Origin: Spirodela intermedia
Lineage: Eukaryota > Streptophyta > Magnoliopsida > Alismatales > Araceae
Length of the DNA: 64,000 bases
Reading direction: 5' to 3'
Assembly (NCBI GenBank): GCA_902729315.2
Contig: LR746273.1
Span: 3,077,001 to 3,141,000, forward strand
Part shown: piece after piece, positions 12,842 through 24,110 of the stretch
Position numbering within the stretch: position 1 is the first letter of the stretch
Layout: each line of letters starts with the position of its first letter
The notes under the pieces: generated by a model
Seen by the model: only the letters and a program-made list of their open reading frames with translations
The model's database searches: none
What the model was told of the DNA's origin: nothing
Made by a program: the position numbers and the translations under genes

Positions 12842-12902
12842 ATGTCTCCTTTTTGTGTCATCATACAGTGACGGAATGTATTTGGTGAACATAACGTGTT
12901 GA
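12842..12902 (+). promoter_or_regulatory. two short uORFs in the MSL1-like leader
   Basis: ATG at 12842 opens 9 codons and stops at 12869-12871. A second ATG at 12876 opens 8 codons and stops at 12900-12902. The main ATG follows 22 bases later. Both uORFs lie in the exon that starts at 12836 and so would be in the mature leader. They could lower translation of the channel or direct reinitiation; no conserved peptide is recognisable. Confidence 0.5.
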
Positions 12903-12923
12903 ACGTGGACATTACAGAACACA

Positions 12924-15900
12924 ATGATGTCTACGGTTACAACCCTGAAATCATTTCAGACCATAAGATGTAGAGTTTCTACTATTTATTGTGCAACATA
13001 TTACAGTTTCTCTGTAGATGCCTCAAAATTCAGTTTCAGACATCTTCCTCGAGCTTTAGGTTTCACTGCATTTGATAGAGACAATGTGAGGGAATGGCCT
13101 ACACTTCGGAGTCCAGAAAGGAGGCAGCAGAAAATAGTACCTCATCATAGCTACAATTCTGGGACAATGTCCTGCTCGGCTCTTCAAAATACTGGCACAA
13201 TGAATGATTTGGTACATTCTGGGAGAATTTTATTTCCTGCATCTGTAAGTCAAACATTCACCTATCGAGCGTACTCTTCACCTACAGGTAACAATCGTGA
13301 TTCTGTAGAATTTACACCAGCATCCTCCAAGGCAGAATTTCCTATACAAAGCACTGAGGCTGGAGGTAACGAGTGGGTTGATATCTTTAATCGAGCTTAC
13401 CAGTCTGCTTTGGATGCTGCCACTAACACTCAGAGGATGGCTAAAGAAGCATCTGATGAGGTGGTTCCTTATATTGATCGGCTGTTTGAATCACATCCGT
13501 ATCTGAAAGAAATTGTTATTCCTGTCGGTTGGACTTTATCAGCGACAGTTTTGGCTTGGCTTGTGCTTCCAAGGCTTCTGAGGAGACTTCACCATTATGT
13601 CAATCAAACTTCTATTGCGTTATTATCAGGAGGATCACCTCAGGAATCTGTTCCATATGAGAAAAGCCTGTGGGGTTCTTTGGAAGATCCTGCAAGATAT
13701 CTGATTACGTTTATTGCTTTCTCACAGCTGTGAGTTCCTCTTATGATACGCATGCTCGTATGTCTTTCATGTTGGATTTCGGATTTTTCTGCTTGATTTA
13801 TAATGGATTTTTCATCTATAACGTGGATGTGATTTGCTACTAACAACTATGGAAGGTTTTCAGTAAGACTGGTAATGCCTTTTTCTAGTGTTTCTTCAGT
13901 TAGAATGCTGCTTTACGGGTTGTGAATGCATTACAGAAAAAGGCAGCATTACTATTTCACATTGAAGCATTCTAACATCTCTTCGGTTAGAATGCCTTTT
14001 TCACTCGTCTCTTCATTGATTTTAAGCCTAATTTAGTAGCTAGTTTTGGGAAATTGTGCAATCATAATATCATTAAAACATTTTTTGAGATATCACCCGT
14101 AAATCAGACAGACTGGAACTGACCTTTGAACTCGAGTGCTCTAAAATAACTTAGTCTTTGATAAATTAGGTTCCATCCTATCTATTGAACACTTTGTGCG
14201 GTAAAAGCCTTTTTTGAATAACATTATCCAATATGTCTTGTTTTCGTTTCTCATGAATGAGAAAAGTCTTGAGTAAAGGAAATTGTTTCATGTTCTGTCT
14301 TTGTGGCAGTTTAGGTGGTAAACATTGACGATCCAGAATATTCTCAGACTTAATATCGAAGAGGAAAAATGTAAACTGTTTACATGGAATTGCCTCTTTG
14401 AAAGCCCTATGACACATTTTGAGTTTTTTTCTCATCAGGTTGCACTTGAGGAATGACATCATGGAGGCATACACATGAAAGTATTCTGTAAAGATGCTAA
14501 GATCATCATTCACATAACGTTGGCATGTGTACTTTTTAATATGAATGATGTCGAAAAAATGTGAAGCACTAGTGATCCATATTCTTACATTCGACCATAG
14601 ACCAAGGAGATTTGTCAACTGTTTTTCTGTTTGAAAAGTCTGACACAATCCGTGATCATGAACTCGCAACATTCATCTGTCACCTGCACGCAAAGGATTC
14701 ATATCATTTCATTCATCTAACAGGTTATGTAAGCATGGATCATACTGTGAATCAAGCACGGCTGAATTATGTATCACGAGAATCATTATCTCACTGTTAT
14801 AATACTAGAGAGTTATCTTGATACCCTGATCCATACGTGTTATAATTATTTAAAGTAATAGTTATAAACAACCATTGTTGTGATCGTTCAACTATGTATA
14901 TCAAGCACATCATTTACTGTGAATCGAAGGAGTCATGCCATTTAATTATTATGTAAATCATTATAGCCCTTCTTTTATGATCGACTTTGCATGCCATTAT
15001 GGATCATGTAAATGTGTGATAAGGATTACAATTATAGTCGTGTGAAATCATATCCTTGGGCCAACGTCCTTAGTCCATTGTTGTAAACGTTTATCTCATC
15101 ACTTGGATCTTGTATGCTCATAATAGTTATGAAATATACAAATCTATTGAAATCATACGATATCATGTCATGTCATATATTTTTACATTGTTGTTATTAA
15201 TGTGAGAAATGTGAAAGATCTATGAATAATAGTTCTTTGCCTTTCTTGTACAGGGGTGTTTTCATTGCACCAACTACTTCCCAATATCTTTCTCAAGCAT
15301 GGAGGGGTGCACTTGTCCTTTCAGTTGTTTGGTTTCTGCATAGGTGGAAGACAAACATATTTTCCCTTGGACTCACAAAACGAGTGACATTAGGGTTGGA
15401 TCGTGATAGGTTGGTAGCTTTGGACAAGTTATCATCTGTAGGCTTAATTATACTTGGCATGATGGCGTTAGCTGAGGCTTGTGGCATAGCTGTGCAATCA
15501 ATTTTAACTGTTGGTGGGATAGGAGGTATATTTATGTTATTGCGTCTTGCAGTTAGTAGGAAAATAATGTTCAATCTTTAAGCTTTACTGTCTTCCTGAA
15601 ACCACAATTCTACAACAAGCTTACAGTTAGCCATTTTCCTTTCAAGTACACTTGGGGGATATATTCCTGATGTGGTGGTCTTTACTTTTTGGCAGTGTTG
15701 AGGGGATTGGAGAACACCAAACACATTTTCTCAGTCGATATGATCTAACTATAATTAAGCCTGAAGCCACGCCTTGCCCAGTCAGATAGTATTCGGTTTT
15801 AAGGCTTAAAATTACGTCTGGAAAGAATAATTGATCTAACCCTTTCCATATGTGGACCAAATTAGGCTTCATAAGCCCGGAACCTTTTTAAAATTGTAAT

Positions 15901-18900
15901 GAGCGAGTCCCATGGCTACTCATGTGGCAGCTAGTCTTCCTCCCTTACACTCTTGCTCTCCAGTGCGACCTGTTGACTATTTGAATTGTTGGGATTTGAA
16001 GATACTGGATCTTTTCTTCTGCCCGAACCCAGAACTCCTTCATGCTTAAACTCACTGTGGTCCCAACATTAAGATTTTGCTGACTGGATTTCAGTGACTG
16101 CTTTGACGTCAAATGTCACTCATTGAATAGTTATATCATGTTGAATTTATTTTACTTACGAAAAAAAAACAGAGCCATAATTCATGAATGAGCTGATTCG
16201 TGTTTTGTCTATGGAACTTCTCTCTTTAATTCAGGATAATCTGCCAACATGATGACGGGGTTCTCTTATTGGCCTCTCTTTTTCACTTCCAGAAGCTTTT
16301 ATTTGTTAATTTTGTCTTTCTACAATGAAAGTTGCTTAGTTATGGATTCCTGATTTTTAAAGTTGTCTTTGAGAATGACCATTGTTTTTGGTGATCTTTC
16401 TCGGAGTTGTAGATTTTCTAAATTTTGTTAATTTTTAAAATCTTTGAAACCATGTTCGAATCCTGAACTTCATTAATATCTCTTCTAAATATTTGAATAC
16501 ATTTTTCTAATTTCTTTGAATCATTTTTGATGATGTAATAGCATAGAAAACATAGAGGAAAGGAAACATTGGAAAGTTGCTGAGGTATGGGTTCCTTTTC
16601 CAAGATGTGTAGGATTTAGATAAACCATGCACGTTGGATTGATTCAGACGGAGATCTCCTTTTACCTTACAAACTTAATGGAAAGTCCTGCAAGTAAGAT
16701 ATCTACGGCTGCAAATTTTTGCAAAATGGTCATATCTGATTTTTCGGGGAGTTTGGAAGACTTTCAGATCGTGGGGAAAGCTCTAGTGATGAATTTGTTT
16801 GCAGACAAACACGTGAGTCTTATTTTCCGATAACAACAACACACCCAAAAACAACCAACGTGGAAAAAAACCCCTCTCAATTCTGCTGCCAATTAAGAAC
16901 CCCACGAGATGAGGGGTGTTAGGAAGAATAGGGCAGCCATGTTCTGATACTATGCTGGACACATGAAATGTAGATGGACAAAATGTGATTTCCATCTTAT
17001 TACTAGTGCCAGAGGCTAATAAATGCATACAAGAGATGCCCCCGCTAGAATGCCTGACAATGCCACATTTGAATACAGTATGCACAAAAGTTCTATGCAC
17101 TTGGATGATAATTCCACAAGAGAAGCTTTTCTGATTTGTAAAATCTTCTGCCTGTCAGAGGTTTTATTTGCCTTAATGGATCGAATTACTGAGGCACTCA
17201 TTGGTGTGATTCCCTGAAGTTGTGCTTTTGAAGGATTAATATGAATAGGACATAGCCATCATCTTTCTCTAACATAAATTACAGCTAAGAGAATCTTCAT
17301 TGATGCAGGGGTGGCCACTGCTTTTGCTGCTAAAGATATCCTTGGCAATCTTCTCAGCGGCCTTTCTTTACAGTTTTCACATCCCTTCTCAATTGGTGAT
17401 AGTATTAAGGTATCTTGGCTACTTCTTACATTTGCTGTGGACTTTTCCTCTTTCCCCGGATTACTTCACATGATGGTGATTTAGTTACTGTGTTTTGGCT
17501 ATCAAACTGGGAATTTGCATACCCATGATAAGATCCCAATTTTGTACCCTAGTGTAGTGGCTCTGAAAGTATAGATAATACCTTTCTTCGCAGACTGCAC
17601 TATAAGGACCATCTTTTAATTAAGTTCTTTATAAGTTACTAAACCGTACCAGGACTTTATGCAGATTCAAAAATATTACAGTAGGCATAGTAGTGCTAGG
17701 AAAAAAATTGCGAGAGACCAACTGAAGGTTCTGTTTTCTTGTGAAGTATCAGAATCACAATAGGTCTCCATCCAGCATTTCTTGCACTCTTATTAGTTTT
17801 TATGAATTCCTGATTCAGAATAAATCATTTGTGTTTTCCATCATACGAAGTTGGGATGAAACTTGTGATGGATCACAGGTTGTGCTCCTCTGCCATCTTG
17901 GTTATTCAATATCTAGAATTTTGTTTAAGGCATAGGTACACTTGATGCTCTGTTGCCTGCTTAATTCTATTCCTTTTCCTATTTGGCCCAGTCCCATTTG
18001 TAAGATGAAAGCATATCTTGTAAGATGAAAACCTTCAATTCAATGATCCTGGATTGGCCAATCCAATCGGGGTTCGATTTAGGTGAATTGTGTTTATCCC
18101 AAGTCATTCAATATTCACGTGATATGAAATACATGAAACCCATGCTCTGGTGTCTACATAGTTTTACAAGAAACAATGAAAGGTTGTAATAATGTTTTTC
18201 CATCAGTCATGGGGGTGACGGTCGCAAACTGGTTTGCATTCTGTCATAGTGTACCTTTTTCCCTTGCACGTGCCAAAACAAACCATATGAATCCATGCAC
18301 CAAAGATACCCAAATGCATATTTAGATCATAATATATGGCTTTCTGAATGTTTGTGCAATATCCTTCGTATTCACAATGCTTTTGATTGCGTTTGTACCT
18401 GTGTGTCACCAATTCCTGGCTATCTATTCTACCGATGATCTTTCATTGTTGTTTATTATTATAGTTTTGGCAGATGGGCGTTCCTGATTGTTTGTTTTGA
18501 TTTTCTTGAACCATTACTTACCTTTTCATTCGCTGGACTCAATTTGTAAATTTTCTGTGATTTTTCCTGCTCCATCTTATTATTCTCTCATGGTGGTCAA
18601 CAAGTGCATTGGCATTACTTTCTGTCTTTGATGTTCAAACTTCATTATACTATGGTTATCATTCAAGAATCATTTATAGGCTGGATCAATAGAGGGCCGA
18701 GTGGTGGAAATGGGTCTCACAACCACGTCTTTGATTAATCAAGAGAACTTCCCTATCATTGTCCCAAATTCACTCTTTTCCAGCCAGGTATGTTTTTCTC
18801 TTCTTTCATGTAGTCTTGGTCCAGTAAATATTTCTGGACTACCAATTGATATTAGGTATTGTCAAATTCAGATGTTTTATCTCTGTGATATAGTTCATAT

Positions 18901-21900
18901 CTCAGATGCAATTATCTTGATAATAAGCACATTCAATTTTATTTCCATTGTCCTATTAGGTCACCAGCCTGACTTTGTTTATCTATATTTCGATTCATGG
19001 TATCATGATAGAGGCTGAGTGGTCCATTCGTTGAGGTTAGACACTGATACTACCAGATGGAAAAGAGCAAAATGAAGAGCTGGAGAATGGTGAACTAAAA
19101 CACCAAGAGGGAGGGAACTATATTAGAATTTCAATTATGATATTCATGCAAAAATGTCTACAATTAGATTGAGATTTTTCTTCAATGAGAGAGGGGGCCT
19201 GGAACAAAACGACAAGGAGACCTGAGACTAATGGAAAATTGCTCTGAAAGCGTAAAGATGTTAGGAAGTTGACCCTCTAAGGGTTGACGACTTTTGAGGA
19301 AATTATTAAGATAATTGCAAGTTTTCCTTTTGAAGAAAGGACAGTTAACTAAATTGGTAATTTCTCAAAGAAAGGAAATTCTGAACGAAAGAATAAATTT
19401 TTTCAAGTTGTGAAACGATACCCCTAATTTCACCAGATCTAAGTGCACAACGTATGATCTTCAATGGTTGATCATGAAACGAAGATAAAAATGTGAAAGA
19501 AAAATTTATTCTCAGCTGATGGTTGGTTTTCAATCAGCTATCCATTCTGAGAAGATGGCTACTTCCGTATGCTGTCGTATTATTGTAATAATGATCTTAA
19601 TCGCCAAAAGAAAAGAGCAAATTAAGTGTTTGTAGGAAAATTAGTGAACCGGAGTATCAGTCAATAGAGAAGGTGAAGATTAGTGAACAAAAAACATCGA
19701 CAGGAAGAGAAGGAATTGGTTTCTATTTCATCATAATAATTTAGATACTATATGGGTCAAGCCCCTTTTAAAGAGAAAACAACTTGACCATTGTGAAGCC
19801 TTTTTAAAATTATTTTGGCTTTTAAAGAACGTTTAATAAATTGAAAAGTAAAGTTTCTAAGAAGATAACAAGTTGTTCTTATGAATGGCTATCAACTAAA
19901 AGTGAAACTTCTAAAGAAATGACAAGTTAGCATTTTAAACAAGGATCAAGTAATCAAAGGAAATCTCTTAAGGAAATAAAGGAAAGCAAATACTCACGGA
20001 TATATCTGATTCCCTTGATCATGTCAAAACTGTAAGCAAATCCAGTTCTAGATCAAATTGCTTAATGGAAGATCGTTTAGGAAAATGCATATGTAAATTA
20101 GGAATAGGGACGAGCTCATATTCAAATTTGTTGACTATACAACTCGTTGTTGACTATAGAGGAGGCTAATAATGCTGGTAAAATTTGGTCAACACCGAGT
20201 GGTCCTGATTCATTTCAGGAGGGGAATCTTGAGCCTCATGAAAATTTTCTGTTAATTGGCCAATGTCACTTGGATTCGCTGATTTTGGGCCAGGTAGGTC
20301 CTTTAAGGTTCACTGCGGCCTTCTTTTGGCCTGAGAATGAATAGCATAAAAAGATGCTTCGCTTCTTTAGGAAGCCAGAAAATCCTTTCCTAAAAGCATT
20401 TGGTGGTCAATCCTTTCCGAAAAGCATAAGCAATTTTTTTCCACTCCTATCTCAGAGCACTTAGGATCTATAAATAAAAATAAAAAAGCGAAAATCCCCA
20501 TCTCTCGCTCCTTCTTTCCCATTTTGGGTGCATTTCATTATTTTTTCTCTCTTGGTTATTTGTTGCTTGAATTCCAGTCAATTTCCATTGCAATTGGAGA
20601 AATAATCTAGCATCTCTTTAGGATGAATGGTCTGACTAAGAAAGATTCATGTACAGATTGGGCGACTTCTGGAAGTTCTCATCTCATTTTTTGTGGCTTC
20701 CGGATACAAATTGGAGTTCATCCTGACGGAGAGGTTTTAACATTTCGATGAAAGGATAAATTGTGCTTGGGTTTGTGCCTTGGTTATTTAGGAGGAAAAC
20801 TGATGGTGCTGGTGGCTGATTCACTTTTTTTCTTTCTAGACATGCTCTTTCCATATTACTTCTCTGATTAAAGAGCTCAAAACACACAGGTGTAGAATAT
20901 ATTGTCATCTGGGTTGTGATCCGCAATTGTTTTCTTGTTTGGAGCGCTATCTGTAGTACTTTTGTTATGCCATTTGTTGTGGCATTCCTTGGATCATTGA
21001 TGCCATCTACATTATTGAATGCGTGATTGAATAGAACGACATTGCATTTATATCTTTAGCTCGACTGTAGAGCGCCTTAAAATTTTGTCTGGATTATTTT
21101 GCCACATGTTAATAAAGATGGCAGTTTATTCGTGATCTGTTATGGATGTGGAGAACAAGTACACTGGTTTAATTGTGCTTTACAACATAAATCTGTAGGT
21201 AATCGTAAACAAAACGCGTGCTCAGTTCCGTGCATTAGTGAAAACAATACCTTTCTGCATTGACGACTTGGAAAAGATTCCAGACGTTTCAGAAAGTGTA
21301 AAGTCCATGTTGAAGGGTCATCCAGCAGTTATCTTCGAAAGGGAGGTTCCTTACTGTTTCCTGTCACGAATAGAGGATTCATATGCTGAATTAACACTTG
21401 GATGCACTCTCAGAAATAAGGTAAATGCTTTCCCACTGTCTACAGGTTTAGTGGAATCTTAGATATTTTTGCCCTTTCTCTTTTTTCAATTAATATTTCT
21501 TGTGGGATGAATGTAGTACTTAATTTATTGAAACCTTGATCTGAATGTCACCTGCAGAATGCTTGGATAACTCTCGTACTCTTTCTTCTGCGTTCCTGTT
21601 CAACAGAATTTCATTCTTTTTTTTTTTAATTTTTTTCTTCTTCCATTTATTTCTTAGTGACAATCTGCCCCCTTTAAGTCATCAATCTGTGGCACAATCA
21701 TTTGGGACTTGCGGACATAATAATCTATGCGCAGTCTTGTAAACGACTTTTTATCTTTTTTATGAACAGCACTTGAGCTCCATATGGAATAACGCCTTCT
21801 ATAGTTTTACAATAATATTCATCGAAATCTTGTCGATTACGTACGACTGCACTCCATACATAGTTTATTTTTTTGATTTCGTGGTTGTGTGCTTCTGTTT

Positions 21901-22701
21901 ATATGTTTGGTGTAGCAAAATGATTAAAAATTGCACAGAAGGGACGAGTTTTTGATCATGTGGTTAAATATATAGGTGTACTTTTCTCATAACCAAATGG
22001 ATCATAACTCTAAAGATCGAGTCCTAACTTTAAATATATAGGTGTAATGCGCATCCAGGTCGTGCTGCTGTCCACATGAAAATTTGTCAATTGGTTGACT
22101 CGAATTCGTGGGGAAATTGAGAGATGACAGGGGCCAGATTGTCATTGCAAGTCCCTCCAAGTACTCATATTGAAGTCCATGCATTGACTCAGATAAAACC
22201 TTTTGCCTTATAAGTGATAGAACGTCTCAGAATGCCATTTTTGCGCCAAATATTGAGTGTGAACGAGTGCTTCTTCGCTTATAGTCTTTTTAGTTCTGAA
22301 CCTGAAGTCTTGATTTTTCTCTGCTTTAAGAAAACCATTCGACTGAATCCTTGTGTTTTATCTTCTACTAGACGTTGACTTTTGAGGATGCTTCAGGAAG
22401 AGTTATTGTTCTTGATGTTGTTGACAATTTCAGAGCTTTTTCCCCACTTGGGGTAATTTCTGAAGAAAAAATATGCAGCCTTTTTGTTGGAGAAATCCCT
22501 TAGATTAGATCTTGTTTCATAATTCGAAACTGGGTTCGATTTAATAATCCAGGCTTTAATAACCATGTTTTTGTGAGTAATTAACAGGGGAAGGCCGAGT
22601 TGTACGCCACAGAGCAGGACATATTGCTGCAGGTGACCCAGATCATCAGGCAACATGGCGCCAGACTGGGGAGCACTCTGAACAGCCTTAATAGCCGCTG
22701 A
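12924..22701 (+). CDS. MSL1: MscS-like mechanosensitive channel, mitochondrial MSL1 type
   Basis: Six coding exons join in frame to 540 aa: 12924-13729, 15254-15525, 17309-17409, 18680-18787, 21199-21420 and 22588-22701; all introns are GT-AG. The N-terminus (about residues 1-115) is rich in Ser, Thr and Arg with few acids, as expected of a mitochondrial presequence. Hydrophobic helices lie near 196-216, 255-275, 285-298 and 328-342. The pore helix and MscS signature run from about 351 (SILTVGGIGG, then AKDILGNLLSGL and HPFSIGDSIK), followed by the beta domain (AGSIEGRVVEMG, VPNSLFSSQVIVN) and an alpha/beta C-terminal part. Known role of the family: stretch-activated ion release that limits membrane potential in the mitochondrial inner membrane. 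The tandem ATG at 12924 and 12927 is the first ATG in frame after the leader acceptor. From memory, Arabidopsis MSL1 (At4g00290) also sits beside a Fringe-related gene, matching the neighbour here. Confidence 0.92.
13873..13995. repeat. small fold-back in MSL1-like intron 1
   Basis: Copies of an aatgcctttttc-like word and of an agttagaatgc-like word occur in both orientations within about 120 bp, so the segment can fold into nested hairpins. It lies in the intron at 13730-15253. It has no terminal duplication that I can identify. Confidence 0.4.
22372..22452 (+). other. candidate 81-nt in-frame cassette exon of the MSL1-like gene
   Basis: Between exons 5 and 6, a segment preceded by a good acceptor (TTCTACTAG) and followed by a GTAATT donor is 81 nt, or 27 codons. 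It has no stop in the reading phase carried by exon 5, and rejoins exon 6 in frame. It would insert a stretch starting TLTFEDASGR between LRNK and GKAELY in the C-terminal domain. The flanking introns would be 951 and 135 nt. The usual family sequence runs directly from exon 5 to exon 6, so this would be an alternative exon or a coincidence. Confidence 0.35.
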
Positions 22702-23340
22702 TTTCCCCCCCAAAACAAGTGTAAAGCTCAGTAGTCTTCCTCCTCCTCTTCATTTCAAGCGAATTTGTATAAAATCATATGCATTTCAGGAATCGTTTTA
22801 TGGATTCGCGCTTGATTTGTTCACCCGTCGGTTATTTCTTCCATGTGATTTTATTAGTCTCCTTGTTTTCAGGTGGCAAACAGGAGTTGGTTGACCTGTA
22901 TTCAGATCCCTCATGAACACGTGAGTCAGAAATTCCTCATTCTGGTTTGACCATACGGCCGAAATTCCTTTGACTAGGGTCCGAGGGGATGCTCTTCATT
23001 CGTTAACTTTTGTCAAAAACTTCCAAGTTAAAATCTTCTCGGCGCTTAGCGTAAATGACTTAAAATCTGGGCAGGGTTTAATCTCTTTTACCGATTAAAT
23101 TAAGCCATTTGTTTGTTATTTATTTGGTTAGAGAACATGAAAAACACAAAAAGCCTTTGCCTGATGAGTGTAGTCGTTTGACTTTTGACGACATGATGCT
23201 GAATGCCCTTTGAATGTTCTTATCTGCTTACTAAAATAGGGAAAAATGATAAGGATTATTGGTTGAACTAAAGCTCAGTCAATAAATGCCGGCTTCATCT
23301 TCATCTTGTCCCGATTTTCTTCTTAACAAGACCCACAGAC

Positions 23341-23344
<4 letters not shown>
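22702..23344. other. 3' end of the MSL1-like gene and short spacer
   Basis: The stop codon is followed by an AT-rich tail that probably holds the 3' untranslated region, then spacer up to the CT repeat. No additional gene is seen. This gap is small for a region otherwise so loosely packed. Confidence 0.5.

Positions 23345-23379
<35 letters not shown>
23345..23379. repeat. (TC)n microsatellite upstream of the BTB gene
   Basis: About 35 bp of perfect TC on the sense strand, about 730 bp before the first in-frame ATG of the BTB gene and probably in its promoter or leader. Confidence 0.85.
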
Positions 23380-23382
<3 letters not shown>

Positions 23383-23754
23383 CGCAACCAAAAGGCGGCG
23401 GACAGGAAACAGTGGATCGCGTAGACTTGCAGGGGAGGAAACGCTACGCAAAGACAAGGAGTGGGGCTCGTCGGGAGCCGCCAGACTTGCAGGCCGGCGG
23501 CAGCTGCGCCTGGACGGCGATTCTCACTGGGGCCCACGGCCTCGATCAGCCCCCCCTGGAGATTCCAGATTCCCCCCTCGGGGCTCTCAATCTTTCTGTA
23601 TAACCCCCAGTCTCAACAATTTCCTTTCCAAGCCAGACGGTCCCCTCCCCCGCGGGACCACGTTTGGTCGAGTACCACCCCGTTGGACCCCCCAGGACCC
23701 CTCGCGCTCTCTCCGTCTGCGCCCCGCCGTGGTGTGGGGGCTCGGCCGCGACGG

Positions 23755-24110
23755 GTAGGTTGGGGCGGCGTTACGGCGCCGGTTAAAGCGCGGAGGAGCG
23801 GCTGGAGTAATTGTGACTGCAACCCGACCCCCACTTCTTGTGGCAGCATCCGCCCCGCTGGAAACTCAGACCCACCTCCACCGCCCTAAATCCAAGCGCC
23901 GTCCTCTCCCTCCTCCTCTTCGTCCCCATCAACATCACCACCACCATCACCCCGCCGGTCGTCGCGCCGGAGGGCGCCTGGTGCTGCGCCACCGCCAAGC
24001 AGAAGCCCCAGCCCTCGCCGGGGGCGGCGGCGGCCGTGATTTCTCTGCCGGAGGCGGAGGAGGGAGAGGAGGAGACTTGTTCAGTGGGCTCCGGCGGGGG
24101 GTTCCCTGGG
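23755..24110 (+). other. ATG-less in-frame upstream extension of the BTB gene
   Basis: The BTB reading frame stays open upstream of its first ATG to a TGA at 23814-23816. From about 23847 its third positions are nearly all C or G, like the accepted coding part. Readable pieces include [11 protein letters not shown] and [10 protein letters not shown], not simple repeats. An acceptor-like TTGTGGCAG ends at 23846 in phase 0, and a donor-like ACGG|GTAGGT lies at 23755, which would make a 92-nt intron. The matching upstream frame has no ATG either. It may be a non-AUG extension, a missed exon, or a sequence error. Confidence 0.4.
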
